A stretch of 64,000 nt of DNA. It comes from Ailurus styani. Its lineage: Eukaryota > Chordata > Mammalia > Carnivora > Ailuridae. The stretch is taken from contig LNAC01000347.1 in assembly GCA_002007465.1 (NCBI GenBank), forward strand, positions 37,860 to 101,859, in the 5' to 3' direction. Below the pieces are notes generated by a model. The model saw only the letters and a list, made by a program, of their open reading frames with translations. It was not told where the DNA came from and ran no database searches. The position numbers were made by a program, and so were the translations under genes. This document shows, one piece after another, positions 45,245 through 57,334 of this stretch. Every line of letters starts with the position of its first letter. Within the stretch, counting starts at the first letter, position 1.

Positions 45245-45795
45245 ATATTTTTGAAGTGAAAGTCACATAGTATTACCCATTTTAAAGTGGATAACTCGGG
45301 CACCTGGGTGGCTCAGTGGGTTAAAGCCTCTGCTTTCGGCTCAGGTCATGATCTCAGGGTCCTGGGATCGAGGCCCGCATCGGGCTCCCTGCTCAGCGGG
45401 GAGCCTGCTTCCCCCTCTCTCTCTCTGCCTGCCTCTCTGCCTCCTTGTGATCTCTCTCCCTCTGTGAAATAAATAAATAAAATCTTTAAAAAAATAAATA
45501 AATAAAATAAAGTGGACAACTCAGTGGCGTTTAGTTCAACCACAGTGTTGTGCTCCCGTCGCTTCTAATTCCAGAACATTGTTACCACCCCCTAAGGAGA
45601 CCCTGGGCTCATTAGCGGTCACTCTGTTCTCCCTGCCCCCACAGCCTCTAGGCAACCACTACTCTTTCTATCTTGATGCATTTGCCTCTTCTGCATAGTT
45701 CATGTAAGTAGAATTTACAACATGTGTAACCTTTTGTATCTGGCCTCTTTCATTTAACATAATGTTTTCGAGGTTCATCCAGGTAGTAGCATGCA
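45245..45795 (+). repeat. Old L1 3' UTR split by a SINE
   Basis: 'acccattttaaagtggataa', 'tagttcaaccacagtgttgt', 'gaacattgttaccaccccct', 'catgtaagtagaatttacaa' and 'tttgtatctggcctctttca' are in order, plus strand. Confidence 0.85.
45298..45508 (+). mobile_element. Young SINEC inside an L1
   Basis: A near-consensus copy: 'gggttaaagcctctgctttc', 'gggatcgaggcccgcatcgg' and a long (TAAA)n tail. Duplication 'aaagtggataactc' / 'aaagtggacaactc' with one mismatch. Confidence 0.97.
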
Positions 45796-45799
45796 AAAA

Positions 45800-47220
45800 A
45801 TGACAATTCATCTTGACATCCAGAGTCTCAGCAAAATCAACAGTTCCTCCAGTTGGAGTTCCCTAGGATTAAGTCTCCACAGAGGTGGACGCAGCATCAA
45901 GAGTATTTGTGGAATGACTGACTGTGAGGTCCATTCTGAGCAGGGAAATGCATTCACAGGGGCCAGAGCTGGGAGGGTGGGCATCAGAGGTCTGAATCTG
46001 GTGATGGTAAGCACCAGGAGCAAAATGACTGCCATGGGGGAAATGGGGAGGAGGAGTGGATGGGAAGGAACTTGTTTGAAAGAGGGGGAGGAATGTCCTG
46101 TTTCATAGTGGGGTAAATTTGGAGTCCCAAGTTAGAAAATAGATCTGGAAACAGGAGCCCATCTAAAGTGGGGGTGATCTCTTGTGTTCATAAGTCAGGG
46201 TCACCCAGAACCACTTGCTGTGGTGAGCAGGTGGGCAGACCCAAGTTTCTGAGGAGGCAGGTGAGGTGGAAGGTTCTGCAGTTGTGGCTTGCTGGGTCAT
46301 GATGCAGCACTGCTGCTCTGAGGCCTGCTCACTCAGTTGGAAGCAGGGTGAGGTGGGAAGCGGACCTGAAGTTTCTTTCTGCTGCTTTGAAGTTGAGTCA
46401 GCCATTCTGGTTGGTGCTGAGATTAGTGATGGAGTTCAGCGACGGTGTTGACAGCCAGGCTACTGCAGGGCCCAGCTGTCTTCTCCTGACTGTCTCCAGA
46501 AAAAACTTTAAGGACTTTCTCGATTTTAGAGTCTTCCCCGTTTTGTCCCCAGTCTGCTTTCCAGCCTCACAACCCAGTGTTCCCCAGGTAGATCATGTGT
46601 GCCATGCACTAAGCTGATACCAGACCAGGCACAGCCCTCAAGGACTTACAGACTAACTAGGTGTTAATGTATATTTGGGGTGTGATTGGAGAGTAAACTG
46701 AACGTTCTAACCTAGGCTTGGGCTTTGGGGGAGGAGTGAAGGGAGTTTTCTCTGGAGTGACCAGTCTGTTATAGGAAGGTTGCAGCCTAAATAAAGGGAA
46801 GCAGGACTTGGGGCAGGTGGACTAGGGTGCTTCCATGCATAGGATCTGCGGGAGTAAAGGTTGCAGTGGAGAAGGGGAAGGAAGCAGGTGTGGTTGGGGG
46901 ACAGAGCACTGGAGGGCACAGCAGAAGCTGAGCTAGAAGCTGGTGTGAGCTGGTACATGAAGAGGGCACTAAGCAAAGTGAGGGATTGTAGGTTGTATCC
47001 GAGATTAAGGGACACAGTTGAAATACTTCAGGCAGGAGTGGCCTGATCAAGTTTGGTGGCTTAAAAATACTCTAGTGCAGTGTGGACATGGTTGGGAGGG
47101 GACAGGACTGGATGCCTGGGAGTCCACTGTCTGGAATTGTGGTACAGATGGGAAGAGGATGTTGACAAGGAGCATGAGCGATGGCATCAACAGGTGAGGA
47201 GGTGACTGAAGCACTTTTGT
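45800..47220. other. Intron-like sequence
   Basis: G-rich in 46000-47000. 46610-47050 loosely resembles the unassigned ancient repeat ('gcacagccctcaaggactta'). Open frames here lack splice support. Confidence 0.4.
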
Positions 47221-47224
47221 ACCT

Positions 47225-47880
47225 TGAGCCTTCTTCCTGTTCTCTCCCTTCATGTCTCCATGCCTCATTCCATGCTGTGCCTTCAGTGTGAACTACCCAT
47301 CCACACTCTGCCTCCTGGGCCTACCGCCTTGAAAAATCCTTAATAACCTGGTCACATGCCACTTGTGTGAAGGCTTCCTTGGTGTCCTGTTCAAAAGCAA
47401 TCCGTTTAACAAGTATTTGTGGGGCCCTCACATGTGTTACAGTGCTTCAGCTCCCTGCTGACTTGATTTTCTAGCGAAGGTAGTGTTACCACCTGCAGGT
47501 CAGCTATGGGGGCTGCTTGATGGTAGCTGAGGTAAAATTAGAGACATTCCTCAGGCTCACCCGGTATCGTAGTTCTTCCCAGGGTATGGCACCCCACTTC
47601 TCTCTCCTTGCCTACATATTTGGAATACCCTTCCCTCATTCCTTGGCCTACCTACACCTACTAATCTTGTGTCAGGCCAAGCCCCTGCTCTGGGGAAGCC
47701 TCTTGATGGCCCAGCCCCAGATCTCTGCTTCCTCACCATAATCCTCACCCCTTTGGTTTTCTTCTCACCTGGGGCTTTTGTGGTGTTAACATTCCATGTG
47801 CATATGATTTCAGTTACATTAGACAATTGTAGGCTCTTAAGGTCCACTCCATCCAAGAGAGTGCCTGGAAATAATTGGCA
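47225..47880 (+). repeat. L2 LINE, two adjoining pieces
   Basis: 47225-47400 ('caccttgaaa..' region with 'tgtgaaggcttccttggtgt') and 47600-47880 ('tttggaatacccttccctca', 'ctggggaagcctcttgatgg', 'ttaggctcttaaggtccact'). Both in L2 plus order. Confidence 0.6.
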
Positions 47881-47884
47881 TGCA

Positions 47885-49220
47885 TAAGTATCTACACATG
47901 GCTTATAATCTTCGTAAATTTCCACGAGTGATAGATAAGGTATGGGCACTTCAAAAAGGAAAAAACAAGCATTTGGCTATAAATACCATACATTTGGCTT
48001 ATGACACGGTAAGGGGTAACAACCTAGGATGTGTGTTTGAGATTGAAGAATAATGCCCAGATGATTCTACTTTGTTGTGTCTCTCCAATTGTGTTGTGCT
48101 TGGGTAGGACATCTAAACACGTGAGAAACTGGTTAGTAGTAACTTGAGTGGGAAACAAATGGCATTTTGGAAGAGAAGTTGCACACTGACCTTTTTGAAA
48201 GAACTTAACTGTGGGATGGGATTTTCACGATAGAAAGTAGGCCTTGAGGGTGGGGCAAAGTCGGGAGACTTAGTTTAGCACAGTGTTTTCCTACCTTTTC
48301 TCAGTCTGTGTGGAGTAGGGTTACCGGTGTCTGAAAAAAGTCTTTGGCCTCCGGTTAATTTGTACCTCCGGGGGTGGGGGGGGGTGGTTATTTATGCAGG
48401 CCTTTTCTAGTGTTTGCACATTTCTGGAAGTTCTTCCATATGTCACACCCCAAGTTAATACTTCTTTTCTATCTTCTTTGGAGATAAAGTTTGATGTTTT
48501 GTTTTTATGTTAGCTCATCCCTCAACTTTTTGTCTTGCCAAAAGCCTAGTTATTTCAGACTCATTCCCATAGGCCTGGGTTTGTTTGGGGTTTTTTTTTA
48601 GTCTTTTAATTGTGCATACCCATGTTTATTTAATGTGTATTTTAATAACATAAATTTAAGTAATTAATATATAGAGATAAGACATATCTATAATCTTTTC
48701 ATATGCCTGCACATCCATATTTTAAAGGGATATGGGAAAAGCTCATTATTCATCCTGGCTCTAGAAACTGACAAGTGCTACACATGATGGACACATTTCT
48801 CATTCTTTATCACATTATCCTCCAGAACACCCTTACCAGAAGTTTTCACTTACTGTTTTTTTAGTCCTGGCATGGCTGAAATCACATTGTCATTATTATT
48901 TGCTTTTATGTCATTTCTAAGCAGGCCTGCTACCTGAGATTAATATGACCTTATTTATGTTGTCTACAGGACACCAAAGTCCTTATGATGACTCATTTAT
49001 GTGGGAAAGAAAATCCAAATCAAGTGTGTGTCACAGAAGCATTGCCATCAGCTGTAACCATCTGCTCACTGACACTGTTGTACACCATTGCCTTGGTGTT
49101 AGGTTGGGCATGAATTGTTCCTCACAGTACCTTATTACTTAGTACCCAGCAGTGTGTTACAGTACTTGTGAGTTGCTATTTTGATGCATTTGCTTAATTT
49201 CCTTGAAGAGTTAAACTTAG
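47885..49220. other. Intron-like sequence
   Basis: G-rich run at about 48370-48386. Acceptor 'tgttgtctacag' at 48970 lacks a good donor. AT-rich at 48590-48720. Nothing supported. Confidence 0.4.
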
Positions 49221-49224
49221 TGTA

Positions 49225-49480
49225 ATGTCACTACAAAGAGAGGCAGTTAAGAGCTCAAGTTGTGGAAACAGAGGGCCAGGGTTTGGTGCCCCTAAAGCAG
49301 GCAGAGACTCAGTGATAGTGTTCAAAGAACACTAGTATGTGAGCCTCCATTTCCTTTTCTGTGAAGTGAGAAAAATAACCCTTTACAAGGTTAATGAGAA
49401 GATTAAATGGTGCATGTGAAGTGCATGGTAGCCTGCTTAGCAGCACTAAGTGTTCAGTGTTAGTTAAATTATGATTATCA
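49225..49480 (+). repeat. MIR
   Basis: 'gaggcagttaagagctcaag', 'cctccatttccttttctgtg', 'gagaagattaaatggtgcat' and 'agcactaagtgttcagtg' trace a nearly full MIR, with an insert in the middle. Confidence 0.75.
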
Positions 49481-49484
49481 TTGT

Positions 49485-50810
49485 CATGTTTTCTGTTTTT
49501 AATAATGTTACCATCCTGAAGCCAGGGACTCTGCTAAAGGAAGAATATTATGGTTTCATTATGAAATCCTCTTAACTCATTAGAGAGGCGTTGGAATCTA
49601 TAATGATGGGAGATTTGTTTGATGCTGGAACAAATGAGGCCAGAGTTAATGCCATTTCATCCTATTAGACCTTGGATAGCTTATCCTAGTGCCTGCCCGA
49701 CACTTTGCTGATCAAGTTTTCCTTTCATTGTGACTTAATGCTTGGATAGTGTGCCACTTGTCATCATGAGGATTTTTATGACCCAAGTAGGAGTTGATTC
49801 ATTCTAAATTGAAGCTGTTGGGTCCTGTGCCACTTACTTATTCTGGATGTGGTGACTGAGTGAAAAGTCCAGCAAGAGGACTCTTTGGGTTTTTCATTTG
49901 TGTCCTGTGAAATGCATATGAAATTTCTCTGTGAGCAAGTCAGAGTATTTTTCTGTCTACTCACTCAGTTCCTCTACATAGGATTAGAAAAATCAGGCTG
50001 TTTTATGATACTTTATTGACAAAACTAGTAATGACATAAAACTGAATTTGGCTGACCCTGCTACTGGTCAGCAAAAATGGCTATCTTCTGCAAGATGTTG
50101 TGTACACAGTTAAAAGAAAAACCCAACTGGGAGTCTTCATTCTTTGAGTTGTTAAATACATAGAACATTTGGGGGTGGTTTTGAGTTTGGATTTTTTAAA
50201 CAGTTTTTTTAAAGCAGTTTTATGAGCCTATCTTACTAGAATCAAATTTACTGTTTTATAGGGTCCCCTTGTGGTTGGGTTAGTAGATTCGGTTTTTAAA
50301 AAAAAAAAATGGTCCATGTCCCTAGATAAAAGAGACAACATATGCTTTAACTATTCTGTTTAAAACCTACACTTGTTCTCGAAGATCACTATTGTTTATT
50401 TACGTAAAATGGAATGCTCCTCCAAGAGGTTTTACAAATTGGTCACTAGACTTAGTTCCTTGGTTTGAGGGGGAATTTTTTTGGCATGCAGACAATTCCA
50501 CTTACTAATAACCTGAAAGAAATAAAGATTCCTAATATAAGTGACCTCTTAACACAAATCAGCTTATTATAGTCACAAATTAATCCTTTAGAAGTGGAGG
50601 ATACACAGTATTCATTATTCCTTTTTCTATTTTGAGCATTATCCAGAAATGGCTCTTTATTCAGATTTTCAGTGTATAATTCAGTGTTTATTCAGCCATT
50701 GGGATTTCTTTAGGATTTATATTTTTGATGTATACACAGAGCATTTTATATGAGACTAAATTAAAGGAAAAAAATCGTTTTCCTTGAGATTGATTACCTA
50801 GTCCTGGCCA
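49485..50810. other. Intron-like sequence
   Basis: No gene or nameable repeat. A-run near 50300. Confidence 0.4.
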
Positions 50811-50814
50811 GGAT

Positions 50815-51130
50815 GCGGTTATATAGGCTGCTCCTGTAGATGATGCTGGTGGGAATGTTATAAGTAAAAATGTTTTGGAAAGAAATTTTGCAATATATGT
50901 TGACCTTTTAACCTAATTGGCCAGTTTCTGGGAATCTCACCCAAGGAAATAACAGTTAAAGTTTTATGTGCAAAGATGTTCATTGCAGTATTATTTAAGA
51001 ATAGTAAAAATTGGAAACATTAAATGACTGATAATAGGGGGAATAATTAAAGCATTTATATAAATATTTGAGAACTCAGATTTCTGAAGGAAATGATTGC
51101 TACAGTGTTAAAATGCAGGATTCAAGTATG
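50815..51130 (+). repeat. Old L1 fragment
   Basis: 'gatgctggtgggaatgttat', 'cacccaaggaaataacagtt', 'aaagatgttcattgcagtat' and 'aaaaattggaaacattaaat' form the classic L1 3' block. Confidence 0.85.
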
Positions 51131-51204
51131 CACTTTTTTAAAGCATAGAAAAAAATAGATTTCATATTTTAAATATTTGTATGTTTATTATGGAATATTA
51201 GCAT

Positions 51205-51360
51205 GTCTCCATGCTAAATGCTCTACATGAACCATCTCATTTGAAGGTATTATTTTTAGTCCCATTTGAAAGGAATATGCCAGGTGAAGAGTGAAGTTGT
51301 CAGAGGTCAATTTGTCCACCATCACTCTGCTAGTAAATGGTAGAAGGGGAACATGGATTC
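51205..51360 (-). repeat. MIR
   Basis: 'gaaccatctcatttgaaggt', 'gtcagaggtcaatttg' and 'tgctagtaaatggtagaagg' in antisense MIR order. Confidence 0.65.
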
Positions 51361-51479
51361 TGCCACATTCTTGGTTGCTTTTTGTTTTTACTTTAAATGA
51401 TACCAAAAAACTTGACAGATTTTTCTGCAATAAACATCCTTTTTTCATTTTTACTGTAACATTGGGGAGGGAGTAGGTG

Positions 51480-51690
51480 TGGTTCTTAAAAGAGCAGGAT
51501 CTGGAGTCCCTCTGTCTGTTGTTGGTATGCCCTTGGATAAATGACTCAACTGCCCTCTGCCTCAGTGTACTCCTCTGTGCAGAGGGGATGTGTGAAGGAA
51601 TGATAGAATTGAGATGAGCCTTGTAAATTTATAGCAGAAAAACTACTGGTGCATAGTAGGACTGAGTGTTAGTTGCTATTGTTATACTCA
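51480..51690 (+). repeat. MIR
   Basis: 'agcaggatctggagtccctc', 'gcccttggataaatgactca', 'ctctgcctcagtgtactcct' and 'ggtgcatagtaggactgagt'. A head-to-head pair with the preceding MIR. Confidence 0.75.
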
Positions 51691-51731
51691 TTATGATCTT
51701 CAAAGAAATGGACTTGAAAATAAGAAAATCA

Positions 51732-51937
51732 GGGCGCCTGGGTGGCTCAGTGGGTTAAAGCCTCTGCTTTCAGCTCAGGTCATGATCTCAGCGTCCTGGG
51801 ATGGAGGCCCGAGTCGGGCTCTCTGCTCAGCGGGGAGCCTGCTTCCTCCTCTCCCTGTCTCTCTGCCTGCCTCTCTGCCTACTTGTAATTTCTCTCTCTG
51901 TGTCAAATAAATTAAAAAAAAATCTTTAAAAAGAAAA
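51732..51937 (+). mobile_element. Young SINEC
   Basis: 'gggcgcctgggtggctcagt', 'gggttaaagcctctgctttc'. Exact 16-bp duplication 'gaaaataagaaaatca' (51716-51731 and 51938-51953). Confidence 0.97.
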
Positions 51938-51954
51938 GAAAATAAGAAAATCAT

Positions 51955-52435
51955 TTGAAACAGTGGGCTGGTTAGGTTGTCCATGGTTTTTAGCTTTTCT
52001 TGGATGTTGATGTGATGGGAAAAGTGACTTGAGAAACTCCCTTAGAGCAATTGCTGGCAAACCATTTAGTAAAGGGAACTAGCAGTTTGCCAAATAAATC
52101 AGCCTGAAGAAGTATGTTGTAAGTCATCTTAGAACATAGCTGGCCTTTTTTTTTTTTTGGCACGAGTATGTAAATCTCTGAATAAACAAATGTGTGACTT
52201 AGGTCCCAGCATAAGTTTGAACTTTCTTATACTTAACATCATGAACTCAGTGCACAACTCACCTTCCTAATGGTTCCCTTATAAGAGAACATATCAGTTC
52301 AGTGAATTTTCACTAATTTGCACTCCAGGCACTCAGACTGTATGAGGATCCTCCTAACTCAGCAAGCACATATGAAACTGTATAATTGATCTGTGATTAA
52401 TAAGATTAGTAGTGGACCAGTACATTTCTAGATGG
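51955..52435. other. Intron-like sequence
   Basis: T-run at 52147-52159, nothing else. Confidence 0.4.
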
Positions 52436-52439
52436 TCAG

Positions 52440-53080
52440 AACTTTTCCTGTTCCTTTCTTGTGGACTGCTTGCCCCTGTACTCCCTGACTCCTTGTGTAG
52501 CACCCCATCCAGGCTGCAGAGTGGGAAGCCAGAAGCTTGAACCCCCACCTCTCCCTCATGTGGCCCACCTCTGGACAGCTCTTCTGTCTGGCCCCTGCAT
52601 TCCCTCCCCAACTTGGCCCGACAATGTCCTCCACCTCTGATGTGGGCTCCGGCAGTGATCTTCTAAATGACATGACCTCCACCTCACCTTCTTTCCAGCT
52701 GCCTGCACACACCCCCCCCTCTTGTCCCACCTCCCCAGTTTCAAATAAACACTAGAGCCCTTCCCTGCTTCTCCAGCATCATCTTTCACTTTGCTCTCCC
52801 CTCCCCTCAATCCCATCCTCCCCTGGCAAGCCTTAACCCAAACATGACACTGAAGCCTCACCTGACCCACTTGTCCCTATGTAAAATTGACTATTCTTTT
52901 TTTATCTTCCCATTTCCCCTGTACATCCTTTTTGTCCAGGCACTTTTATCACTTTATTAGTTATTTATCACTTCTCTCTCCTTTTGCTAGACTCTGACCT
53001 CTCTGGAGGCAGGTTTATTGTCTTGTGGATTTTTCTGTCACAATGCATTAAATGTATGTTTGATGGATGTTTGCTGCTGA
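52440..53080 (+). repeat. L2 LINE 3' region
   Basis: CT-rich L2 text ending with 'actttatcactttattag'-like wording, 'agactctgacctctctggag' and 'gcaggtttattgtcttgtgg'. The open frames on both strands of this stretch follow from its composition. Confidence 0.65.
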
Positions 53081-53114
53081 TAGTAAAAAATAGCTGTCAG
53101 GAATGAAGGTGCTG

Positions 53115-53285
53115 ATGCACCGTGCTGGGTGTTTTAGATAACCTCACTTAATCCTCACAACCACCCCAGGAGTATTAGGTATTACTTTACATATGTTTAT
53201 AGACCAGGAAACTGAGGTCTGTACAGGTGAGCAGCTTTCCAGGCATCCTATGTTACAGTGCTGTGTCAGAGCACAGGATTATAAC
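53115..53285 (-). repeat. MIR
   Basis: 'cacttaatcctcacaaccac', 'attaggtattactttacata' and 'gaccaggaaactgaggtctg' are the antisense MIR core. Confidence 0.85.
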
Positions 53286-53700
53286 TCAAATTATACATAT
53301 TACAGATTATATTTTCTCCCAGAAATACTGAGAGTCTATAGTCCTATAGGGGCCACTGCATGATGAATTACGTCCTGGATGGCCCATCTGGAGATCTATC
53401 AACCACTTAAATGTAGGTTTCCTAATTTGGGGACAGGGATACCTAGGATTTGGAAGACTAAATGTCAGTTTTATCATTTGTGGATAGAGAAAAGGTCTCT
53501 TTTGCTTTAAGCAGACTTTTACAGTTGGTGTGGGATCTGCAAAAGGTTAATAACTACTAATAGAACATTATTTCTTTGGAAAATAGAATTTTCCAGAAAC
53601 CAGAAGATTCATTTATAAGTCAACATCTGGAACACGACCCTTTTGTCTAGTAGAGATTATGTGTTTTGATAACTTGAATAAATGAAAATGATTCACCTAA
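53286..53700. other. Intron-like sequence
   Basis: No feature seen. Confidence 0.4.
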
Positions 53701-53714
53701 GAGACCAGGTTTTT

Positions 53715-53911
53715 GGGGCACCTGGGTGACTCATTTGATTAAGTGTCTACTGTTGGCTCAGGTCATGATTCCAGGGCCCTGGGATCAAGCCCCCATCGGG
53801 CTCCCTGCTCAGCAGGGAGCCTGCTTCTCTCTCTCCCTCTGCCTGCCACTCTGCTTACTTGTGCTCTCTATCTCTCAGTCAAATAAATAAAATCTTTAAA
53901 AAAAAATAAGA
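53715..53911 (+). mobile_element. SINEC
   Basis: 'gggcacctgggtgactcatt' with the 'gattaagtgtctactgttgg' variant. Duplication 'gagaccaggttttt' / 'gagacccaggttttt'. Confidence 0.95.
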
Positions 53912-54004
53912 GAGAGACCCAGGTTTTTAAGAAGTAGCAGTTTTCTTAAGACACTGTAATGTGATCATTCCTGTTAGGTCTTAAATGGAAAATTGCCTCT
54001 TTGT

Positions 54005-54385
54005 TATAGACTGAATGTTTGCATATGCCCCTCACACCAAAATCATATATTGAAGTTCTAACACAGGCACATGCCTGCCCGCCCCAGTATGTATTTGGAG
54101 GTGAGGCCTTTGGGATGTAATGAGGTTTAGATGAGGTCATGAATATGCCCATTACGGGATTAGTACCTTTGTGAGAAGAGAAGAGATCAAGGTGTGCTCT
54201 GTCCCTACCTTGTGAGGATACAGCTAGAAGGGGGCTGTCGGGAAGCCCAGATGAGTGCACTCACCAGAACTTAGTCTGCTAGCATCTCATTTTGGATGTC
54301 TCAGCCTCCAGAACTGTGAGAAATAAATGTCTGTTATTTAAACCACCTGGCTGTGGTATTTTGCTTTAGCAGCCTGGGCTAGGAC
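54005..54385 (+). repeat. Solo MaLR-type LTR (MST/MLT1-like)
   Basis: 'atatattgaagttctaacac', 'atttggaggtgaggcctttg', 'gggattagtacctttgtgag', 'gcctccagaactgtgagaaa' and 'taaatgtctgttatttaaac' match the MST/MLT1 LTR order. No internal region. Confidence 0.85.
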
Positions 54386-54714
54386 CCTCTCCCTTCTCTT
54401 CTCCCTGGTGGCATATATTAAATTGTTCACATCTGTGGAAAAAAATTGGTGGAAAAAACCGTAGTACATTTTAAATATGTCACTGCCTCTGTAATCACAT
54501 TAATTTTCTTCTAAGTAGCTTTCATTTGGTTTCTCATAGGAGAATGTGATAGCTTTTCCTGACCAAGGTGGGATATTACATATCATTTTATATGTGTTCC
54601 CCCTACCACCAGTCAAATATTCTTGCCTTTCAGAGGTTGGGGAGGGTGGGTCTTGAGCTGTTGTTGATTTGTGCTAAATTTGTGTTTTGAAATGAACTAA
54701 AAGATGTGGATTTC

Positions 54715-54815
54715 GACTGGATAGCAGCTAGATCTCCGAGCTTCGGGGAGAGGACCATGTTCTCTCTACTGGCTACCACAAGGCCATAAACACATTTGGT
54801 ACTCGTAAAGGTATG
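54715..54815 (+). repeat. L2 3' tail
   Basis: 'agatctccgagcttcgggga', 'gaggaccatgttctctctac' and 'aaacacatttggtactcgta' fit the L2 'agctccatgagggcagggaccatgtctgt...tactcaataaa' end. Confidence 0.55.
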
Positions 54816-54919
54816 TTGTTAAACAATGAAACAAGCCATTTTGCAACCTAAATTCTTTTCCTAAAATTTTCACCTGATAGACTTCTCTGGGGAAGAATTT
54901 TTACAAGTTCTATACACAA

Positions 54920-55560
54920 ACAGGTGTTTGTTTTTTCCCTCCTTAACTATGTCCTTAATTTTCATTTTGGGACTTGTTAGCATTTCTCCCCTGGTCTGGC
55001 TGTAGGTGGCACCTAATTGACTTCATGTTAATTTGATCACTGGCCTCCCCTTTTTCATTTTGTTACAGCAACCTGGTTTTTATGACAGCTTGGAGTTGAA
55101 TATTGGTACTTGGGGAGAATTGAAATGAAGGGAAAATTTTGTTATTAGCCAGTTGGAATATTCAGTTACATTAATATGACTTGCTAAAATACTTGCAGTT
55201 CCTCTAAATGTAATGCTGATTCTCAGCATTTCACCTTTAATGGTTGTCAAGGGGGTTTTAAACACAGCGGCACATTTGTTGAAAGTAGCACTTGGTGAAA
55301 AGAAGAAAAGCATTGCTAGGAAGAGATCTAATCTTGCCTGAGAATTTCCAGAGAGGGTTACAGGAGAAGTCATCTCAGCCTTTTCTGGAGTGCCCGTGTC
55401 CTTTGGAGAGCTGTGGGAGCTGAATGACTCCCTCCTGTCGGCAGCAAGAAGAGCCACTGCCCAGCTCACGTGTGACCCGGGTGCACAGCCTGCACCCCGG
55501 TCAACTGTGAAAGCGTAATGATGGGGACTCGTCCGCATTATACAAGTGCTTCTGAACCAC
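54920..55560. other. Repeat-free block with the longest open frame; conserved-element candidate
   Basis: No interspersed repeat in 640 bp. The left half is AT-rich with homeodomain-type cores ('cctaattgactt', 'tgttaatttgatcac', 'ttacattaatatgac'). A minus-strand open frame covers 55080-55538 (152 codons), the longest gap-free frame in the window apart from those in CpG islands. It has no flanking splice sites that I trust, a mixed composition and no recognisable domain. A conserved non-coding element explains the block as well as a gene would. Confidence 0.25.
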
Positions 55561-55950
55561 CTTGTTTCTCAGTGGATTGACGAGAAAATGATCCAAAAAT
55601 AGAGGAAAGCACAGTTTTTATTTTTCATAGTGCAGTAAGCTTTTCTTAATATCAGAAAACATCTAGAATCTGACAGCTCTCAGCGCTTGCTATCTAAAGT
55701 TTTCTACATCCCATTTATGAGAATGGAAACTGGCAAGGAAATGACTGCAGGAACTTATTTAAACCATAGAGGCATAGTGTATTTACAGATTTACCCAAAT
55801 TATCCATACCAGCTTACCTACAGACCTGAAAAATAGAATTTGGCATTCATAATTCTGACTCTGAAACACTCAAACATCACAGAATGTCTCTGAATCATCA
55901 TAAATTTTATTTAGAAAGATTTTATTAGTGTTTGGTTGGTTTTGTTGTTG
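55561..55950. other. Intron-like sequence
   Basis: No feature seen. Confidence 0.4.
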
Positions 55951-55954
55951 TTGT

Positions 55955-56048
55955 TTTTAAGTAAGCTCTATACCTAGTGTGGGGCTTGAACTCACAACCC
56001 TGAGATCAGGAGTCACTTGCCCTCCCAACTGAGCCAGCCAGGTGCCCC
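55955..56048 (-). mobile_element. tRNA-Lys-like SINE without the CT-rich part
   Basis: The minus strand reads 'ggggcacctggctggctcag', 'ctcctgatctcagggttgtg' and 'agttcaagccccacactagg'. A (TTG)n-like tract lies on its tail side. Confidence 0.88.
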
Positions 56049-56441
56049 AAGGAAGAGTTTATTTAGTATATTTAGTGATTTTCTTATTCTATGAAAACTG
56101 GCCCATGTGAGCTTTATGAGCCCTTGAAGTGAATCAGAACTTGACACTGATCAAAACAGTATTCCCCCCCCATAGCCTGAGTAGTCTGGATGTAAATAAG
56201 CATTTACCAACTGAAAATTACACTTAGTTAAAATACCAGCACTTTGGTCAAGGGGTTAAGCTTTCGCAAATGGAGTCACAGTTCCTTTCCAGAACAAACC
56301 TTCCTGTACAGTTATACATGCCAGAAGGTCACAGCCATGTGTCATTGGATTGGGAAAGGGGTATAGGGGATGGTATTTGAACTTTTAAAAAATCAAATGT
56401 TTAGTCTTGCTTATTTGTTTTCCTCACTTTTGTGGATTTTT

Positions 56442-56623
56442 AAAAAAATTTTATTTGAGAGAGTTAGCACTAGTGGGGGGCGGGGGGCGGGGAGGAGGAG
56501 CAGAGGTAGAGGGAGAAGCAGACTTCCCTCTGAGCAGGGAACCCTACACAGGGCTTGATCCCAGGACCCTGGGATCATGACCTGAGCTGAAGGCAGATGC
56601 TTAACCGATTACCCAGGCACCTC
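56442..56623 (-). mobile_element. Older SINEC
   Basis: Reverse copy with a G-rich middle (56474-56494). The head has lost a few bases ('ccgattacccaggcacctca'). Duplication 'tgtggattttt' / 'tgtggatcttttt'. Confidence 0.93.
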
Positions 56624-56639
56624 AATGTGGATCTTTTTC

Positions 56640-57325
56640 TTTTTATTAAACTTTTTATTTTGAGATTATTCTGGATTCCTAAGCAGTTACAAGAAATAAT
56701 AGAGATCCCAAGTACCTTTTTCCCAGTTTCCCCTGCAGAGCTGAAGTTCTGTGTCATAAGCAGGATACTTACATTGTTACTGTCGACATAGCTACATCTC
56801 TTCCCTCCTGCCTTCGCACCGTTTCTGACCCCAGGCACCCACTCCTCTCTTCTTCACCTCTGTAAGTTTGTCATTTCAAAATGCCATATAAATGTATTGG
56901 CCTTTTTCACTCAGCATAATTCTCTGGAACTTCATCCAGGTTGTTAATGTCTATCAATAGAGTGCTCCTTTTTATTGCTGAGTAATGTTTCATGGTACGA
57001 TTGTTTCCAGTTTTTGGCTATTACAAATAAAGCTGCTGGGAACCAGGTACAGGTTTTTATGTGAACATAGGTTTTCATTTCTGTAAATAACCAATAATTT
57101 TGTTTTAATGGTAGCTTAATGCTTAATGGTGTGCTTGTACCACAGTTTATTTATCTGGTACTTCTAGGTGGAAATTAAACCACCCCCACGCTTTGTTTTT
57201 CTTCTGTTACATCACTGATGACAGTCCTATGGGTAAATTATAATGCACATCTGCTTTTATTTCCTTAGTATAAGGATTTCTAGAAGTGGGCTTGAGTATG
57301 CAAAATTTTTAAGCTTTTTTTTTTT
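56640..57325 (+). repeat. Old L1 3' UTR, copy A
   Basis: 'tattttgagattattctgga', 'ggcctttttcactcagcata', 'ggaacttcatccaggttgtt', 'ccagtttttggctattacaa' and 'aggatttctagaagtgggct' in L1 3' UTR order. Confidence 0.85.
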
Positions 57326-57334
57326 AAAGTACTT

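Noticed and set aside
54715..54815. Exon-like stretch ending 'cgtaaag|gtatgt'
   Set aside because: It is explained as the 3' tail of an L2 element.
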